From NCBI GenBank assembly GCA_002633005.1, contig NMRA01001064.1, positions 1 to 61,199 of the forward strand: a stretch of 61,199 bases of DNA, given 5' to 3'. The notes beneath the pieces were generated by a model, which was given only the letters and a program-made list of their open reading frames with translations, was not told where the DNA came from and did not search any database. Positions 23,676 to 35,092 of the stretch are shown piece after piece; position 1 is the first letter of the stretch; every line of letters begins with the position of its first letter. This DNA is from Phoronis australis. Taxonomy: Eukaryota > Phoronida > Phoronidae. The translations under genes were made by a program, and so were the position numbers.

Positions 23676-24369
23676 AATGAGTTCGGGCAAGTCGCCAATT
23701 GGCCAAGTAAAATTACCTTGACAACGCTCTCAGTGAATTTGGTCGTTCTGAAATCTATATTTTCCCTTTTTGTTAAGGAAATTTTCATTATACATCAAGT
23801 AGATATGCCTAGTGTTCAGAAATTTAAAAGAATTTTATTTTTTAATTAATTAAGTGCTTAAATTGGATTCTTTATTATTACAGCAAAATAGTAATTATTC
23901 GTAAACAACTAAATTTCAGAAACTTAGGAATTATTGAAATGAATTGGATTAAATTACAAATAATTGCTGTAAGAGTGATTTATACTGCTAAGCCCTATGG
24001 CTTACAAACAACTGACTCAGATGGTGGCTTGATAATTATCGCACTCAACCTAAAGGTATGGCATTTATAGAATTGATTTACAAACACAGGACTTCCATAA
24101 CCCAATTTCAATTTACATAATTGGTGACCTTGAACCTTTCTGATGTACGGGCGTTTAAGAAAACAGGGATGAAGGTTGAGAAATACTCACGAAAAAGCAA
24201 GTCCACGCCAAACTTTGCAGGTGAAAGGCGGTTCAAGAATAAAAGCAATGATGAATTATGGGACAAAATTATCTGTTTCTTTTCTGCGACTGAAGATGTC
24301 TCGTTACAAGTGCCTCGCCAGTGTCTTGCACTTGCAGAACGTACCCCAGGAGTAGAATCTGTATTCTGC
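23676..24369. other. 3' flank of the aminopeptidase gene, no gene seen
   Basis: AT-rich sequence. The 93-codon open frame starting at 24121 has no recognisable motif and runs into the transposon copy at 24370. Confidence 0.5.
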
Positions 24370-25107
24370 TTAAAGAGGCCTGGAACGCAAAAAATACACT
24401 AACTTGCATTAATCAAAGTCACTGTGGTTCTCTAACACAGAAAGAGAATTCAACATGTTGACCAGGTATTTTAACATATTGTTCTTAAGAATTTTGAATT
24501 CCTGTTGATGTCAAAGCATTTTTTATTTTTTGTTTCAAAACGATCTGTTAAGTGCTCGTCACTTCGTCGATTTTTCTCCCACAAGGCAAAGCACGTTTTC
24601 TAATTTGATATGGTAATACAAAGATGTAGCACATTTCCCTTATTTGAAAAATGTGACCTTTGACCTTGGAAGTAAACAAACCAATGGCAACTTTAATCAG
24701 CAGCCAGTCCCAGTAAGAGGAAGTCCTAACTCTTTGAAATTAGTTATAAAGGTGTCGTAGTATTGGAATATATTCTAAAATTATTTTTAGGAAATCGCTT
24801 GCTTCACTGGCTTGCCTCATTTTGTGGTTTAAAATGTGTCTGATCACATACGATAATCTGCTGTTAATGTCCATCTTGTCAGTCAGCTGTGAGTGCATGC
24901 GCTCAATCATCATAAATGGGAGAGAGATTAGAAACTCTGTGGTGACTACAGTTTTTTCTTCGCGCGTTTTTCAAAAATCGTGAATTTCGATTGTCTCACA
25001 GGGAAAAGTGAATAACTCCGCGTAGTAGACGTTGCAAGGTGATTCTGTCGTGTGGAATAGTTTAAAAGATTTTTTTGACGAGCTTTCGCGTTCCACGCGT
25101 GTTTTAA
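24370..25107. mobile_element. TTAA-flanked non-autonomous DNA transposon, copy A
   Basis: Bounded by TTAA at 24370-24373 and 25104-25107. The left end AAAGAGGCCTGGAACGC and the right end TTTCGCGTTCCACGCG are approximate inverted repeats. The interior shares long blocks with 30235-31033 (TTTTCTCCCACAAGGCAAA, TTAGAAACTCTGTGGTGACT). No transposase frame is present. TTAA targets are typical of piggyBac-type transposons, so it is probably a piggyBac-mobilised MITE. Confidence 0.75.
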
Positions 25108-25112
25108 ATTAA

Positions 25113-25252
25113 TGTAGAAAATAAATCTGAAACTAAATAAGGCTATCCAGATCCTCCCAAGGATCCTATTGTTTCACGAAATGTAGAATATAAATAGGTA
25201 AATAAAACAACAATTTCAGTTGATTCATTCTTGTTGTTTTATTTACCTATTT
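25113..25252 (+). repeat. Dispersed repeat, copy 2, ending in a 22-bp inverted repeat
   Basis: 25113-25213 repeats 13508-13609. The terminal 22 nt at 25192-25213 recur exactly inverted at 25231-25252, giving a hairpin with a 17-nt loop. It starts within a few bases of the end of transposon copy A. Confidence 0.8.
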
Positions 25253-25277
25253 AAATTAATGAGGATATCTCGCACAG

Positions 25278-25312
25278 CCTTGGGTGCTTTGAAAAAACAG
25301 CAGGATATCGAC

Positions 25313-25343
<31 letters not shown>

Positions 25344-25422
25344 GCGCACGCATGCCACACACANTGCCACACACACACACGCGCGTGTGAGACCGATATC
25401 CTGCGTGTTCTTTCAGAGCACC
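25278..25422. repeat. Hairpin with a CA microsatellite in its loop
   Basis: GGGTGCTTTGAAAAAACAGC and GGATATCG before the CA tract (25283-25312) pair with CGATATCC...GTTCTTTCAGAGCACCC after it (25391-25422). The CA tract carries an N at 25364, where the assembly is uncertain. Confidence 0.75.
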
Positions 25423-27030
25423 CAGTGCATGTATATCTATACGTATGTATGTATAGGGAAATCCTGTTCATAGTTGTAGATGCGTCGCCATCTCGTGATT
25501 CTTTGTCAAACGATTGTCGTGTATTTTGTAAGTTAGGACGCAAGCTCTCGATTCCGATGGAACATTATACAGTGGCGTCATTTGCAGAGATTTCTACTTA
25601 TTGTCGGCTGTTTGTTTATGTGAAGGTGGATTTAAATGTTGGTGCAAGCCATCGCTTATCTTCAGAAATTGTATTACTTGATGCTGTAACTTTGTGACCC
25701 ACACTTCAAAATTATACTATACTCTGTTCTAGCCTATCAGGTGACATTGATCCTGACTTGATTCCTCAAGTCTTTAAAAAATGTTATCCAATCATAGCCA
25801 AGCTTCAAATGCTTGCAGCAAGTTTGAGAACTCCTTATGTAGTCTGTTACAAATTAGCAGGCGTGACTAACATATAGATAGAAGTAATCAAAGGTTGTGT
25901 GGGGCACAATGTTGCCTCCAACGATAAGATCTACATCGTGATATGCTTAAGCTGAACGTGTGCAGGTTTCCAGGTATACTCCATAAATTTTCCCAATTTC
26001 ATAAATTCCTTTGTTCATGTAACTTCGAATGTGTTCTAAGCGGAATTTCACTCATTCTTTATGTAAATACAAGACTAACTCCCGATTTTCAGAGACAAAG
26101 AATTATGCTAATCCCTGAATTCGACACAGAAGTAGATATGACGGACAAACGCACTTGTTAATCTACTGAAAATCGTCCTGTGGTCGATAACAGCGACCAC
26201 TGTTTTAGTCTCCCCCCTTACGCACTCCATTATACACAGTATCGATGTGGGCTGTCTGGGAATGACGTCATTGGGCGAGACCAAGGTGTACTTTATGGTA
26301 GAACCAACTGTTTGTCTCTCGTGATAGTCGTTGTAAAACTTTGCAATGTGAGCATATCTTTAATAAATAAAATTGTAGAAGAAATCGACTCGGGTGTGAA
26401 TGTACTGAACTCTTATTTGGTATTTCTGTACGTGTCTATTACTCCTGGTGCACATTATTTACATATGTGCAAATGATTTGCTATTTCATAATAAGTATGT
26501 TGTGTAAGTGTTTCGTTATTTATTTCCATTCACTGTACAGTGTGTGTAATATTAAATACAACATATTTGGCCTACATGTAATCCGTTGCCAATCTTTATT
26601 GAGTGTCCGGTTTGCTACCCTGCCTCAATACTCCAACTTCGTATTACTATGTGTGCATTATCAAATCATGCTCCCAGAGAAGCTGTGCTGCATTGTTCAT
26701 ATCTATTTTGCTTTAAGAAAGAGTATAAGTCAACTGACGAGAGAAAAACTCAGTACTAGGGAAAAAGCCGACGAAAAGTGGCTGCATCTATAGGAAAAAA
26801 TGAAACACCCGAGCGGGACAGTAGTAACTCGTTACACAAAAAATCACTAAAACGGCACGAAAGCTGTGCTAGGATGTACTACAGTACAATGGATAACTTA
26901 TTTTTAATGAACCTTTACGTATGGAATATATAAAACGACTTGGAGTGTGATTAGACACAGCTCGACGTGTGAAACTGACTGTCAGACGAAAAGTAAGAAT
27001 GAACAATGCGCATGCGCGACTCTAAGTGCA
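25423..27030. other. Intergenic, no gene seen
   Basis: Several open frames of 70-108 codons occur (for example at 26180-26793) but none shows a motif, signal peptide pattern or spliced continuation. Confidence 0.5.
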
Positions 27031-27619
27031 GATGCACCAATTCGCTGGTTCCATGCGTGCCTAGCCAGCGCGCAGGTATCACGCAGTGTCACGCGCTTTA
27101 GTATTGGTTGATGTAACCTCAGCAGTCATTGGTTAGCTATACAACACCGTGAAAAAATGGCGGACTGTGAACGATTTTTAGCCTCGACATGCAAGTTGTG
27201 TCGCAGCAACTATTTCGTTTCTGCAGTGATGTTTAATAGCTGCGTGCTTGAAGCACAAACATGTACAATAAACACATATCTGGCGGATTTAACCGGTGTC
27301 TAATAGTCTTATTCATACTGTATGAATACAGGACAGTATCATAAACAAAAGTCATCGACAGTAGAAACATGCACTCCGAAAAGGCGCAATCACAATTTCT
27401 AGGATTCACATTTCCTGAAAATAAATTTTAAGCACCGATTTTTCTGTACAACAGACCACATTTACACTTCAGTCAGTTTGCGTAAAGCGCTGCCTGTTGA
27501 GAATTCGACTATCCAATCAGAAACGCTGGTGTGAAAAAATTTCCTGAGGAAAATTAGGTGATACCTGCGTGCTGGCTACTGACCAACTAGCGGCACGCAG
27601 AGAACCAGCGAGATGCACC
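27031..27619. repeat. TIR element of about 590 bp, no ORF
   Basis: Arm 27031-27083 (GATGCACC...GCTGGTT...GTGCC...GCAGGTATCAC) matches the reverse complement of 27557-27619, with an extra stretch in the right arm. There is no coding frame inside, so it is probably a non-autonomous DNA element. Confidence 0.6.
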
Positions 27620-28900
27620 AACTGAGAGAAAGAATGCTGCCCGGAGGCGGCACAAATATGTTTACCATAACAACGACTAGTTGGCCAAATGAGGTCGCTG
27701 TATCGTTTAGGTTGCGCGTTTGCGTAATTAAAACAATGTTTTCACTTTAACGTTCATCTAGTTTTGTTGAAATAAAAAATTTCGTTGGTATTGGACAGAT
27801 AGACTATGTTTATGAAATTTGCTATACATTTGATTCAGTTGTCATTTGTAAGGTGCTTTTCAAGTATTGGTGACACTAAGACCAATACTGAATTGTGAGA
27901 CTTGAGTGATACTATATAACGAGATGAGCACCTACTACAAGTTTTATGGATTTAGTCCGCCAAATACCGTAATCCTTACGATTTTACCAAGGTTATTTCC
28001 TATAGAGATGGTAACGGTTATCTTCTCTGGAAATCATACGGAAAAGTAGTTTGACGTATTTCACGGTGTGATAACACATTTTTTCTCGGCCGTATCATCA
28101 CCTATGTGCGATAACTTTACTCAAACCTTATTGCTCGGTAACATACGGTTCGTCTTTTTATTTAAACCCGTACGTCAATAAGGTTCCAAACTACAGTAAT
28201 ATACGTTGTAAATGCAATAACAAAACGAGCTTTAATTACCGCGTACTGATTAGGAGGTCACGTACATCTCAATGACAGAAGCAAGTTCCGAAATTACCTG
28301 TGAATTCTTAATTGCGAAGTGTCGCAGAAGAGCCTCTGAATATCGAAGGATTAGAATGAACTCAAACCACGCTCCAGTTAATATCAACTGCTGAAAGAAC
28401 ACTAAACGATGTTTTGGTAATTCCAACCAATTCTCGTTTTATTACTCTACGAATGCACCATTGGAGTCTGACTTGAAGCAAGTCGGGTATAAGAGGGTAG
28501 AAGCTTAGAAGTTGACGAGAATCCCTAACACTGCAGATTAGTCTGTGAACGACTACATCAAGTTATTTAAAAGCTTTTATAAGTTTTCTAGAAAAGCGGC
28601 TAAACAACCTTTCAAACGTTAAAAGCCATAAGCCTAGGTCCAAAGTACAGTTTCTAACAAAAATAACAATACTACAGAGGCCCAGTTACAAGAATTTCTG
28701 TATACATTGACGAACTCTTGCAAATCTCATTGCTTAAAGTCCTGTTACTAATTAGGCATTGCGTTTGACACCTGTTGACAAAGTGGTGGAATAAGAGGGC
28801 AGGAGACACGCACCTTCTTGGCAGTCGTCAGTGAAAAAAATAGTAAAAGTGGCACGGAAATAAATTTTGGCATTTATTACGTTGTGCCAAATCGTGGACG
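27620..28900. other. Intergenic, no gene seen
   Basis: AT-rich sequence with no long coding-like frame, repeat match or RNA gene recognised. Confidence 0.5.
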
Positions 28901-29123
28901 TGTACTTCTGTGCGTGTGTGCATGTGTTGAGGAGGAGGGGTTCAGATATCACAAAATGAAGAATTCTGCCCCCTCACGATATCCCAGATCCACCACTGTG
29001 ACACCAGCGGTTGTTATCGCAACTCATGCATTCCACTGCTTCGATGCCCTTGTTTTGCATCTTTCGCAGACTCGTGCGCTTATTGCATGGTTTGGCCTCG
29101 CGCGAGAATCAAATTTATTCAAG

Positions 29124-29241
29124 ATGGTGGACAAAGAAGTGTACTCCGTTGTGGATTTTAAGCGACCGTTATTAAACGGGATTGCGAATGTTTGCGAAAA
29201 AAAAACCAAGTATATGGAACAGAGGGTGTTTTGTACGCCAG
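29124..29241 (+). CDS. Candidate first coding exon of an unknown gene (weak)
   Basis: ATG at 29124 in the context CAAGATGG opens MVDKEVYSVVDFKRPLLNGI and stays open to a consensus donor CAG-GTAAGT at 29241-29247. It lies inside an unusually long open frame (28818-29309) that has no ATG upstream of 28956. I do not recognise the sequence and found no convincing second exon. A chance frame with a chance donor remains possible. Confidence 0.22.
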
Positions 29242-29309
29242 GTAAGTTTAGTAACAACCGTCTAGTCCAAGAGGCGGCTCATCTAGAACTAGCAAACCAC
29301 ATGTCGTGA

Positions 29310-30234
29310 GACTTCTCAAGAAAAGTTCCACAAAGGGAGCTGAATTGAGGACATCAAAAGCAGAAATTACCGTTTAGCATTGCTTTTGATGTCTGATATT
29401 GTATGATAATATCATACTGTTTGCACCTGGTGACATGTGGAGATAATCTGCCATATTCTATCGGTAATTTCATCTTCGGTCTGGTTGGAACATTCCCGGA
29501 TATGTGTGGGATAATCTGTTTATCCCGCATGGCGAACTCATCTTCATCGCGGCGATATCATGTTACTATAGAATGCTTTGGCTTGGTGTTACATGACGTC
29601 ATGTATGGGCTAAGCGTACCCGTGCCGGTTAAGTGACAAGCTTTTCTACAATTAAATCATGACGTTCAATAACTAGTTAAGTTTTTTTTCATGATGAATT
29701 GCTCAGAATTTTCAGTTTTTGAAATATACAAGTTCAAACAATAGACCATTCACTGGTATTAAGAGGTCGCCGGAAACTCGGAAACAATCCATCCGGGAAT
29801 ATAAAATTCGAAACATTAACTAAATAGTTGTCTGGGTTGCCCAGCGGTGTGTCGTTTAGCTTCGACGAAATTCTTAGTTTTCTACATCTAGTTTGTGTTT
29901 CTTAGCTTCTTGAATAAAATTAGTGATAGACATATTTCCTCTGTCGATCTTAGAACCGGAACGATAGAAACTGTGTTCTGTGACGTGCGGCTGATTCACG
30001 GAATTTGAGCTGAACCAAGGACTCGTAGTGAAAGAAGGTAAGAGTCGAGGACGCTGCGAGTAGACGATTGTGTCGGTAAAAAATGTACTCGATGATTAGG
30101 TCGCAATTTCCGGTAGATATCTTAGTAAAAGTATGTTGTACATGCATTCATAACAAAATGTTTTCGTTTGATTTAAATTAGATATTAACGCGATTCTATT
30201 GTGGGCGTTATGTAGGCAATTGACGTGTTTTTGA
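29310..30234. other. Intergenic, no gene seen
   Basis: Only short open frames, with no repeat partner recognised in the window. Confidence 0.5.
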
Positions 30235-31033
30235 TTAAAGAGACCTGAAACGCGAAAAACAGACTAAATTGCGTGATTCAAAGCGGTTCTTTGCCACTGC
30301 AACAAAATTCAACCTGTTCACCTGATACTTTTACGGTTCGCTTGTAGAGTTTTGAATTTCTGTTTATGTTAAAGCAATTTTCTTTTAGTTTCGAAATTCA
30401 AAAAACGATCTATCAACTTCTCGTCAATTCGTCGAATTTTCTCCCACAAGGCAAAAAATGTCGCCTTATATGGTATCACAAGTCATAGAGTAGCATATTT
30501 CCTTAATATGGAAGATGTGACCTTTGATCTTTAATGTAAACAAAACGATGGCGACACCAAGCAGCCAGCCCAATTAAGAGGCAATTGATGTAAATCTTAA
30601 GCATTTAAAATTAGTTATAAAGGCATCGTGGTAGTATTCAAATAGTTTCTAAAATGCACTTGAAATTCTTTCTCTGGAATCGCTTGCTTCACCGGCTTGT
30701 CTCATACTGTGATGTCCACCTCAGATTCGGAGTGCAATCACACTTGATAATCTGCACTTTAACATATCCATCGCTTCAGTCAGCTGTTTGTTGAATTACT
30801 GTGACCGCATGCGCACACTTATCATAAGGGGGAGGGAGATTAGAAACTCTGTGGTGACTACAGAGTTTTTCCTTCGCACGTATTTCAAAAATCGTGGATT
30901 TTGATGATTTTTTCTGGAAATTCCCTCACAGGAGAAAATGGATGATTCAGTAGTGGACGTAGCGATTTATTACTTTATTCAGGAATTGTTTAAAAGATAT
31001 TTTGACGAACTTTCGCGTTCCATGCCTCTTTAA
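30235..31033. mobile_element. TTAA-flanked non-autonomous DNA transposon, copy B (best preserved)
   Basis: TTAA at 30235-30238 and 31030-31033. The left end AAAGAGACCTGAAACGCGAA and the right end TTTCGCGTTCCATGCCTCTT are inverted repeats of about 20 bp. It aligns with copy A over most of its length and with copy C (50664 onward) in its left part. There is no ORF. Confidence 0.82.
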
Positions 31034-32025
31034 GGATAGTGAAGTCTAAAAATAGCCAGCTGATCATCGTGCGTGGAAATTTTCATCGGGAAAACTCAAG
31101 TGAAAGTTTATAGTTTTTAGAGCAGCAAAACAGCTTTTCCAGGAACGGCCCTTGGATCAATGTTTTAGGTAGCCCAAATGAAGGAACCCAATCAAATTTG
31201 CCGTCCCACATGTGAATTTAGTACACCAGGAGACTGTACACCAATCGTGAAATACGGCCTCTGCCATTGAATACGGATTAGCGCTACTTTACCCAAAAGC
31301 ATATTTCGCGGCGTATTTCTTGTCTGTATTCACACACATACGCGATGATTGCATATATAAAATGTTTCTATGGTAAATCAGCCTATCAGGCCTAAACGTT
31401 GGATAATGTATATGTGTAAATACCTCGCAACAGAATGAGCGACCCGATATTCACTAGACAGTGGTGCTGAATAAAAGTTATAACCAGACTTTTTAACATG
31501 TAAATAGACTGAGAGCTAGAAGCAGTTCACCACCATGGGAGCGTTCTTGTAGTTACTATAAGTGAGTCACGTGATAACCTGAATGTAGGCACTTCTTCGG
31601 GAAAGGAAGCTTAATTCACTTGTGATGCCTAAGGTATTTCGAATTCCCAGGTGTACTTACCGTAAGTGATTCTGATGGCAGGCGGATCCTAGCCAGCCAG
31701 CTAGCTGAATGAAGACTATAGTCAAAATACAGCTAGATACCACTGTGTGTTTTTCTTCCATAGACCCCGAAATTGCACACAGCCAAGGTAGTTCTGCTCG
31801 TCACCTCGCCGTGAAATCTGTGTCAACATGTAGAACTTAACACCGGACGGGGTGCATGAAAAATCTGGGAATCAAATGACACACACCTTGCCTGTTACAG
31901 CTGTTTAAGTGGAAAACAATCTAATGAACGTCATTTTCTTGCGTAATCCTCCGCCTTTTCCACCCCGGCCAACCCGCGATCGAGAACGCCCGGAAGGCGA
32001 TCGAGAACGAGACCTTGCACCAAAA
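31034..32025. other. Intergenic, no gene seen
   Basis: No coding signal until the GC-richer stretch at about 31955-32025, where GGCGATCGAGAACG-like words recur. The word GGCGATCGGGAACGACG reappears near 32387. Confidence 0.5.
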
Positions 32026-32049
32026 ATGGCAGACGACAGTCACGTACCG
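32026..32049 (+). CDS. Candidate 8-codon first exon (weak)
   Basis: AAAATGG context ATG at 32026 opens MADDSHVP and meets a consensus donor GTGAGT at 32050. It lies in a locally GC-rich patch that could be a promoter. Splicing to the acceptor TTTTTCAG at about 32644 would reach a stop after 12 codons, so if real its partner exon is elsewhere. It may belong with the zinc-finger remnant downstream. Confidence 0.25.
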
Positions 32050-32838
32050 GTGAGTTTAAGTGTCATTTTCTGCTTAAATAGAGGCCATTTTGGTACGAAT
32101 TTTACACACAGAAAAGCGTCAGAGTGTAACCTTTGTTGTGGATCTGAAATAATACTTGGCTTTTGCATATTTTTTTAAAATAAAGAGCTCAGAAAGCAAT
32201 GGCTTTCGGTAAAATGCCTTGCGTCTCGTAAAATCGACAATTTCTGGTTGTTATTAGCAATTCCAGGGTTCTTAAGAAGAGACGTGTGACGTTTGTAGTT
32301 TAATCGTCCCTTGTGACACCTTTGTTAGTTATGATTTGTGAAACAATTTAAGATATTTACCAATACAAGCAGGTCCTTGTGTGAGACGGCGATCGGGAAC
32401 GACGTCGTTAATTCTCTATTTCAATCATGAACGCAAAAAAGTGATCGTGAACGTACATTTTTTCTCTGCATTGGCCTGAATAGTCGTTCAAGTTACGGTA
32501 TTATGTCAATAATTTTAGAATAATATTGACTCGGCCTGAATTAGTTGATGGGTTAATTATTAATTACATTTCATCTTTTTTTACATTATTTCTAAGTGAG
32601 ATTTAGTCTAACAAACATAACTGAATGCGTTTGACTTTTTTTCAGTTGAACTGTAGCTACACGACGAACCCTTCAGGGTGTTAACGTCCACGCCTTCAAA
32701 AAAGAGTAGTACAACTGCTGCATGTCACAACGGAGTGTGTGTTGTGGAGCCTCATTCAGGAACTAAGAAATCGACTTAGTATGACCACATGGCAATAAAA
32801 TACAGTGACACTACAACAAAGCAAAACCTTTACTAGTC

Positions 32839-33075
32839 CTGAGGTTGACGCGTTGCATGCGTCAAGAGTTTTTTTACCAATATAGCATGAAGCATCGTGC
32901 TCAGGAACCAGGTCGATTCAGTTTCCTATCTGTGATCAACTTTTCACGGAAAGAGTAAGCCTGATGCGACACTGCGTCACAGCACGAGGACACTCCTTTT
33001 TGTGGTGAATGTGGCATGACATGCAAACAGTATGCCTCCTTCTACAGGCATAGCAAGCAGAAACGTCATGAATGA
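32839..33075 (+). pseudogene. Decayed C2H2 zinc-finger cluster (three fingers, two frameshifts)
   Basis: C2H2 fingers bind DNA through a Cys2His2-held zinc. Finger C (33001-33069) is intact, C-x2-C-x12-H-x5-H, and is followed by GAA TGA. Finger B (32922-32990) reads FPICDQLFTERVSLMRH with Phe (TTT) where the first Cys (TGT) belongs, in another frame. Finger A (32839-32907) keeps only its second Cys and first His, C-x12-H, in the same frame as C. Frame changes and missing ligands point to a pseudogene or a transposon-borne remnant. An undetected intron structure is less likely. Confidence 0.55.
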
Positions 33076-33779
33076 AATCATTAAGTCCAGTGCTGAAGGT
33101 TGTTAAGTCACTATAGTTTATTCAGATTTACAAAGTCTGTGGTTGGTAGTTGTCTGATCTGATAGTATTTTGACGTTTTCTTTTGAACCTTTTTTCCTCA
33201 AGTTTCTTTCTATATTTGTGTTATTTTAAAAGGATCTTTAACAGAACCAGCTTGGTTTTCTTAGACCAGTGGGCGGATTTAGCAAAGTCAGATTTAAAGT
33301 ATCCAAGCCACCCCACTGTGTTGATCTGGATTAACCCAACAAAGAAACTATTGAAGAGCTTCAATGAAACCTTGGTCATATGGATATACAATGGCACACA
33401 GTGGTAGAATCAGTGGAGACATTTGTGAAAAAAGGTCTAAAAGCTTTTCTCATGAGGAAAATGTAATGTCTGTGTCCAACACACGTGCACACATTAAAGT
33501 ACATGCTCAAGATTAGCCGCAACATAACAAATGCCCAAATTTATGTCCGTGTCATTTTAGTGTTTAATTTCTGGGCCAAGGGGGAGCAGGACCCCTGTCC
33601 GGCAACATTAAATAGGGGACCAATGGAAATAGGTGACCAATGGAGGTGGAACTCAGAATCAGAAGATGCCGTCTTCAGTCAAAACCTTAGTGCTTATGAC
33701 GATGACGCCCTGCTCGACCAGTCAGACATATTCTGAAGAATCGGAAAGACTTCCTGCAATACATACTGGTCTACGCTTA

Positions 33780-33920
33780 GGCGGATCCAAGGGAGTTCGG
33801 ACCCCCCCTTTGCCCTTGAATTTAGTGTTATCAAATCTATAATTTTCAAATTTTTTACTTGGTACCCCTTTAAAAAATCCTTGATCCGACACCCCCCTTT
33901 TTAAAAATCCTGGATCCGCC
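33780..33920. repeat. GGATCCGCC MITE (141 bp)
   Basis: GGCGGATCCA at 33780-33789 and its exact reverse complement TGGATCCGCC at 33911-33920 bound a short AT-rich element. Near-duplicate CC(C)TTTTTAAAAATCCTxGATCCG units sit at its right end. No ORF. Confidence 0.75.
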
Positions 33921-34049
33921 CCTGATACGTTTGATCTTGTGTCATTGTAACACTAAAAATTGGAAATAGTCCATTCTTGCTCTAAAACAACGTCGTAAAT
34001 GCACACTGCGGCATCATTCATCAATAACGTTCAAGTCTGACAATGTTAA

Positions 34050-34290
34050 AGCTGGGTCTGACCAAGTCTAAAGTTAAACCTGGTTTAAGATCTTAATACA
34101 GGTCTAAGGAATATAGACCTCGTTGGTGAAATGAAAACTGGCTTAGACCAGGCCTAAACTGGAGTTAAACCAGGTTTTACCAGACCAGTGGTCTAAAAGT
34201 TAAACCACCTTTATGAAATGCAGATTATCTTTAAATCTGGTCTAAGTCCAGTTTAAACCAGGTTTAACTTTAAACCATCTTTATGAAATC
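34050..34290. repeat. Palindromic TTAAACC-rich MITE
   Basis: CTAAAGTTAAACCTGGTTTAA at 34068-34088 is mirrored by TTAAACCAGGTTTAACTTTA at 34253-34272. Internal direct repeats end in CTTTATGAAAT at about 34209 and 34278. It abuts the left end of the larger element at 34337. Confidence 0.7.
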
Positions 34291-34774
34291 GGCTGTTTGT
34301 GTTTTCATGATAGCGCCCTTTACGCATATATTAGTCGGTGGGCCAGAATTTGTAGGGTATCTAGAAAATGGTTTTTGTGAGTACTTTAGGGGGGCAATTT
34401 TATTTTGGTGTTTTTTAATTCATTTATTAGAGTGTTTTCAAAATCTAAAATTTGAGTTTGAAGTTACCTACTAATCACCAAAGAGCTTAGTAAACTTATA
34501 TTTGTAAAAACAACAGTTTTGGTGATTTTTTTAGTACTGTCAATGGAGATGCGGGCATTGCCATACATTTTAACTGCAAAGCTCCACCAACAAGGAGCCA
34601 ACTATGGTCGATTAGAGAGGGTACAGCACTGCACACTGGTGATTGGCCCGCAGGCAACGAAGGGTCAAACACTAAGTCCTTGTTTGGAGGCGGGTAGGAT
34701 TTGGGCAAACGTTTGATTCAAAATATGTCATAATGGGCTGTGTTAATTAGAGTCAGCAAGTGAATTATTGAACA

Positions 34775-35092
34775 CTAGCCTCGATTCGCTTTTATATCTC
34801 TTAGTCGGGCACAAACTACAACAGTGAGTAGCTTCAACAGTCGTTTCTTAAGATTGACTGTCCAAATAACTTCATGCACACCAGCTTTCTTAAGAACAAC
34901 TTCAAAGTCTTGCTTTAGTTTTGAAAAGCAAATGACATATCCATGTGTTAGAAGCTTTTCAATGAACTCCAAACAAAACTGTAGAAAAACATCTCTGAAA
35001 ACTATGGATTCGTCACTCTTCACAATCGTTGTCTTTCTATTTTTATGGCAAGATGATCTGTGGTACTTGGCTTCTAATACACAAGGTCTTTA
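34775..35092 (-). pseudogene. Transposon ORF remnant (Cys/His-containing)
   Basis: Reading from 35092 down, the frame gives CVLEAKYHRSSCHKNRK and then SDESIVFRDVFLQFCLEFI, KLKQDFEVVLKKAGV. The EAKYHxxC phrase and the following helical segment are of a kind I associate with repetitive predicted proteins of invertebrate genomes. That is memory, not a search. A stop lies just upstream and no start codon is credible. It is interpreted as a degenerate part of the 34337-36691 element. Confidence 0.45.
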
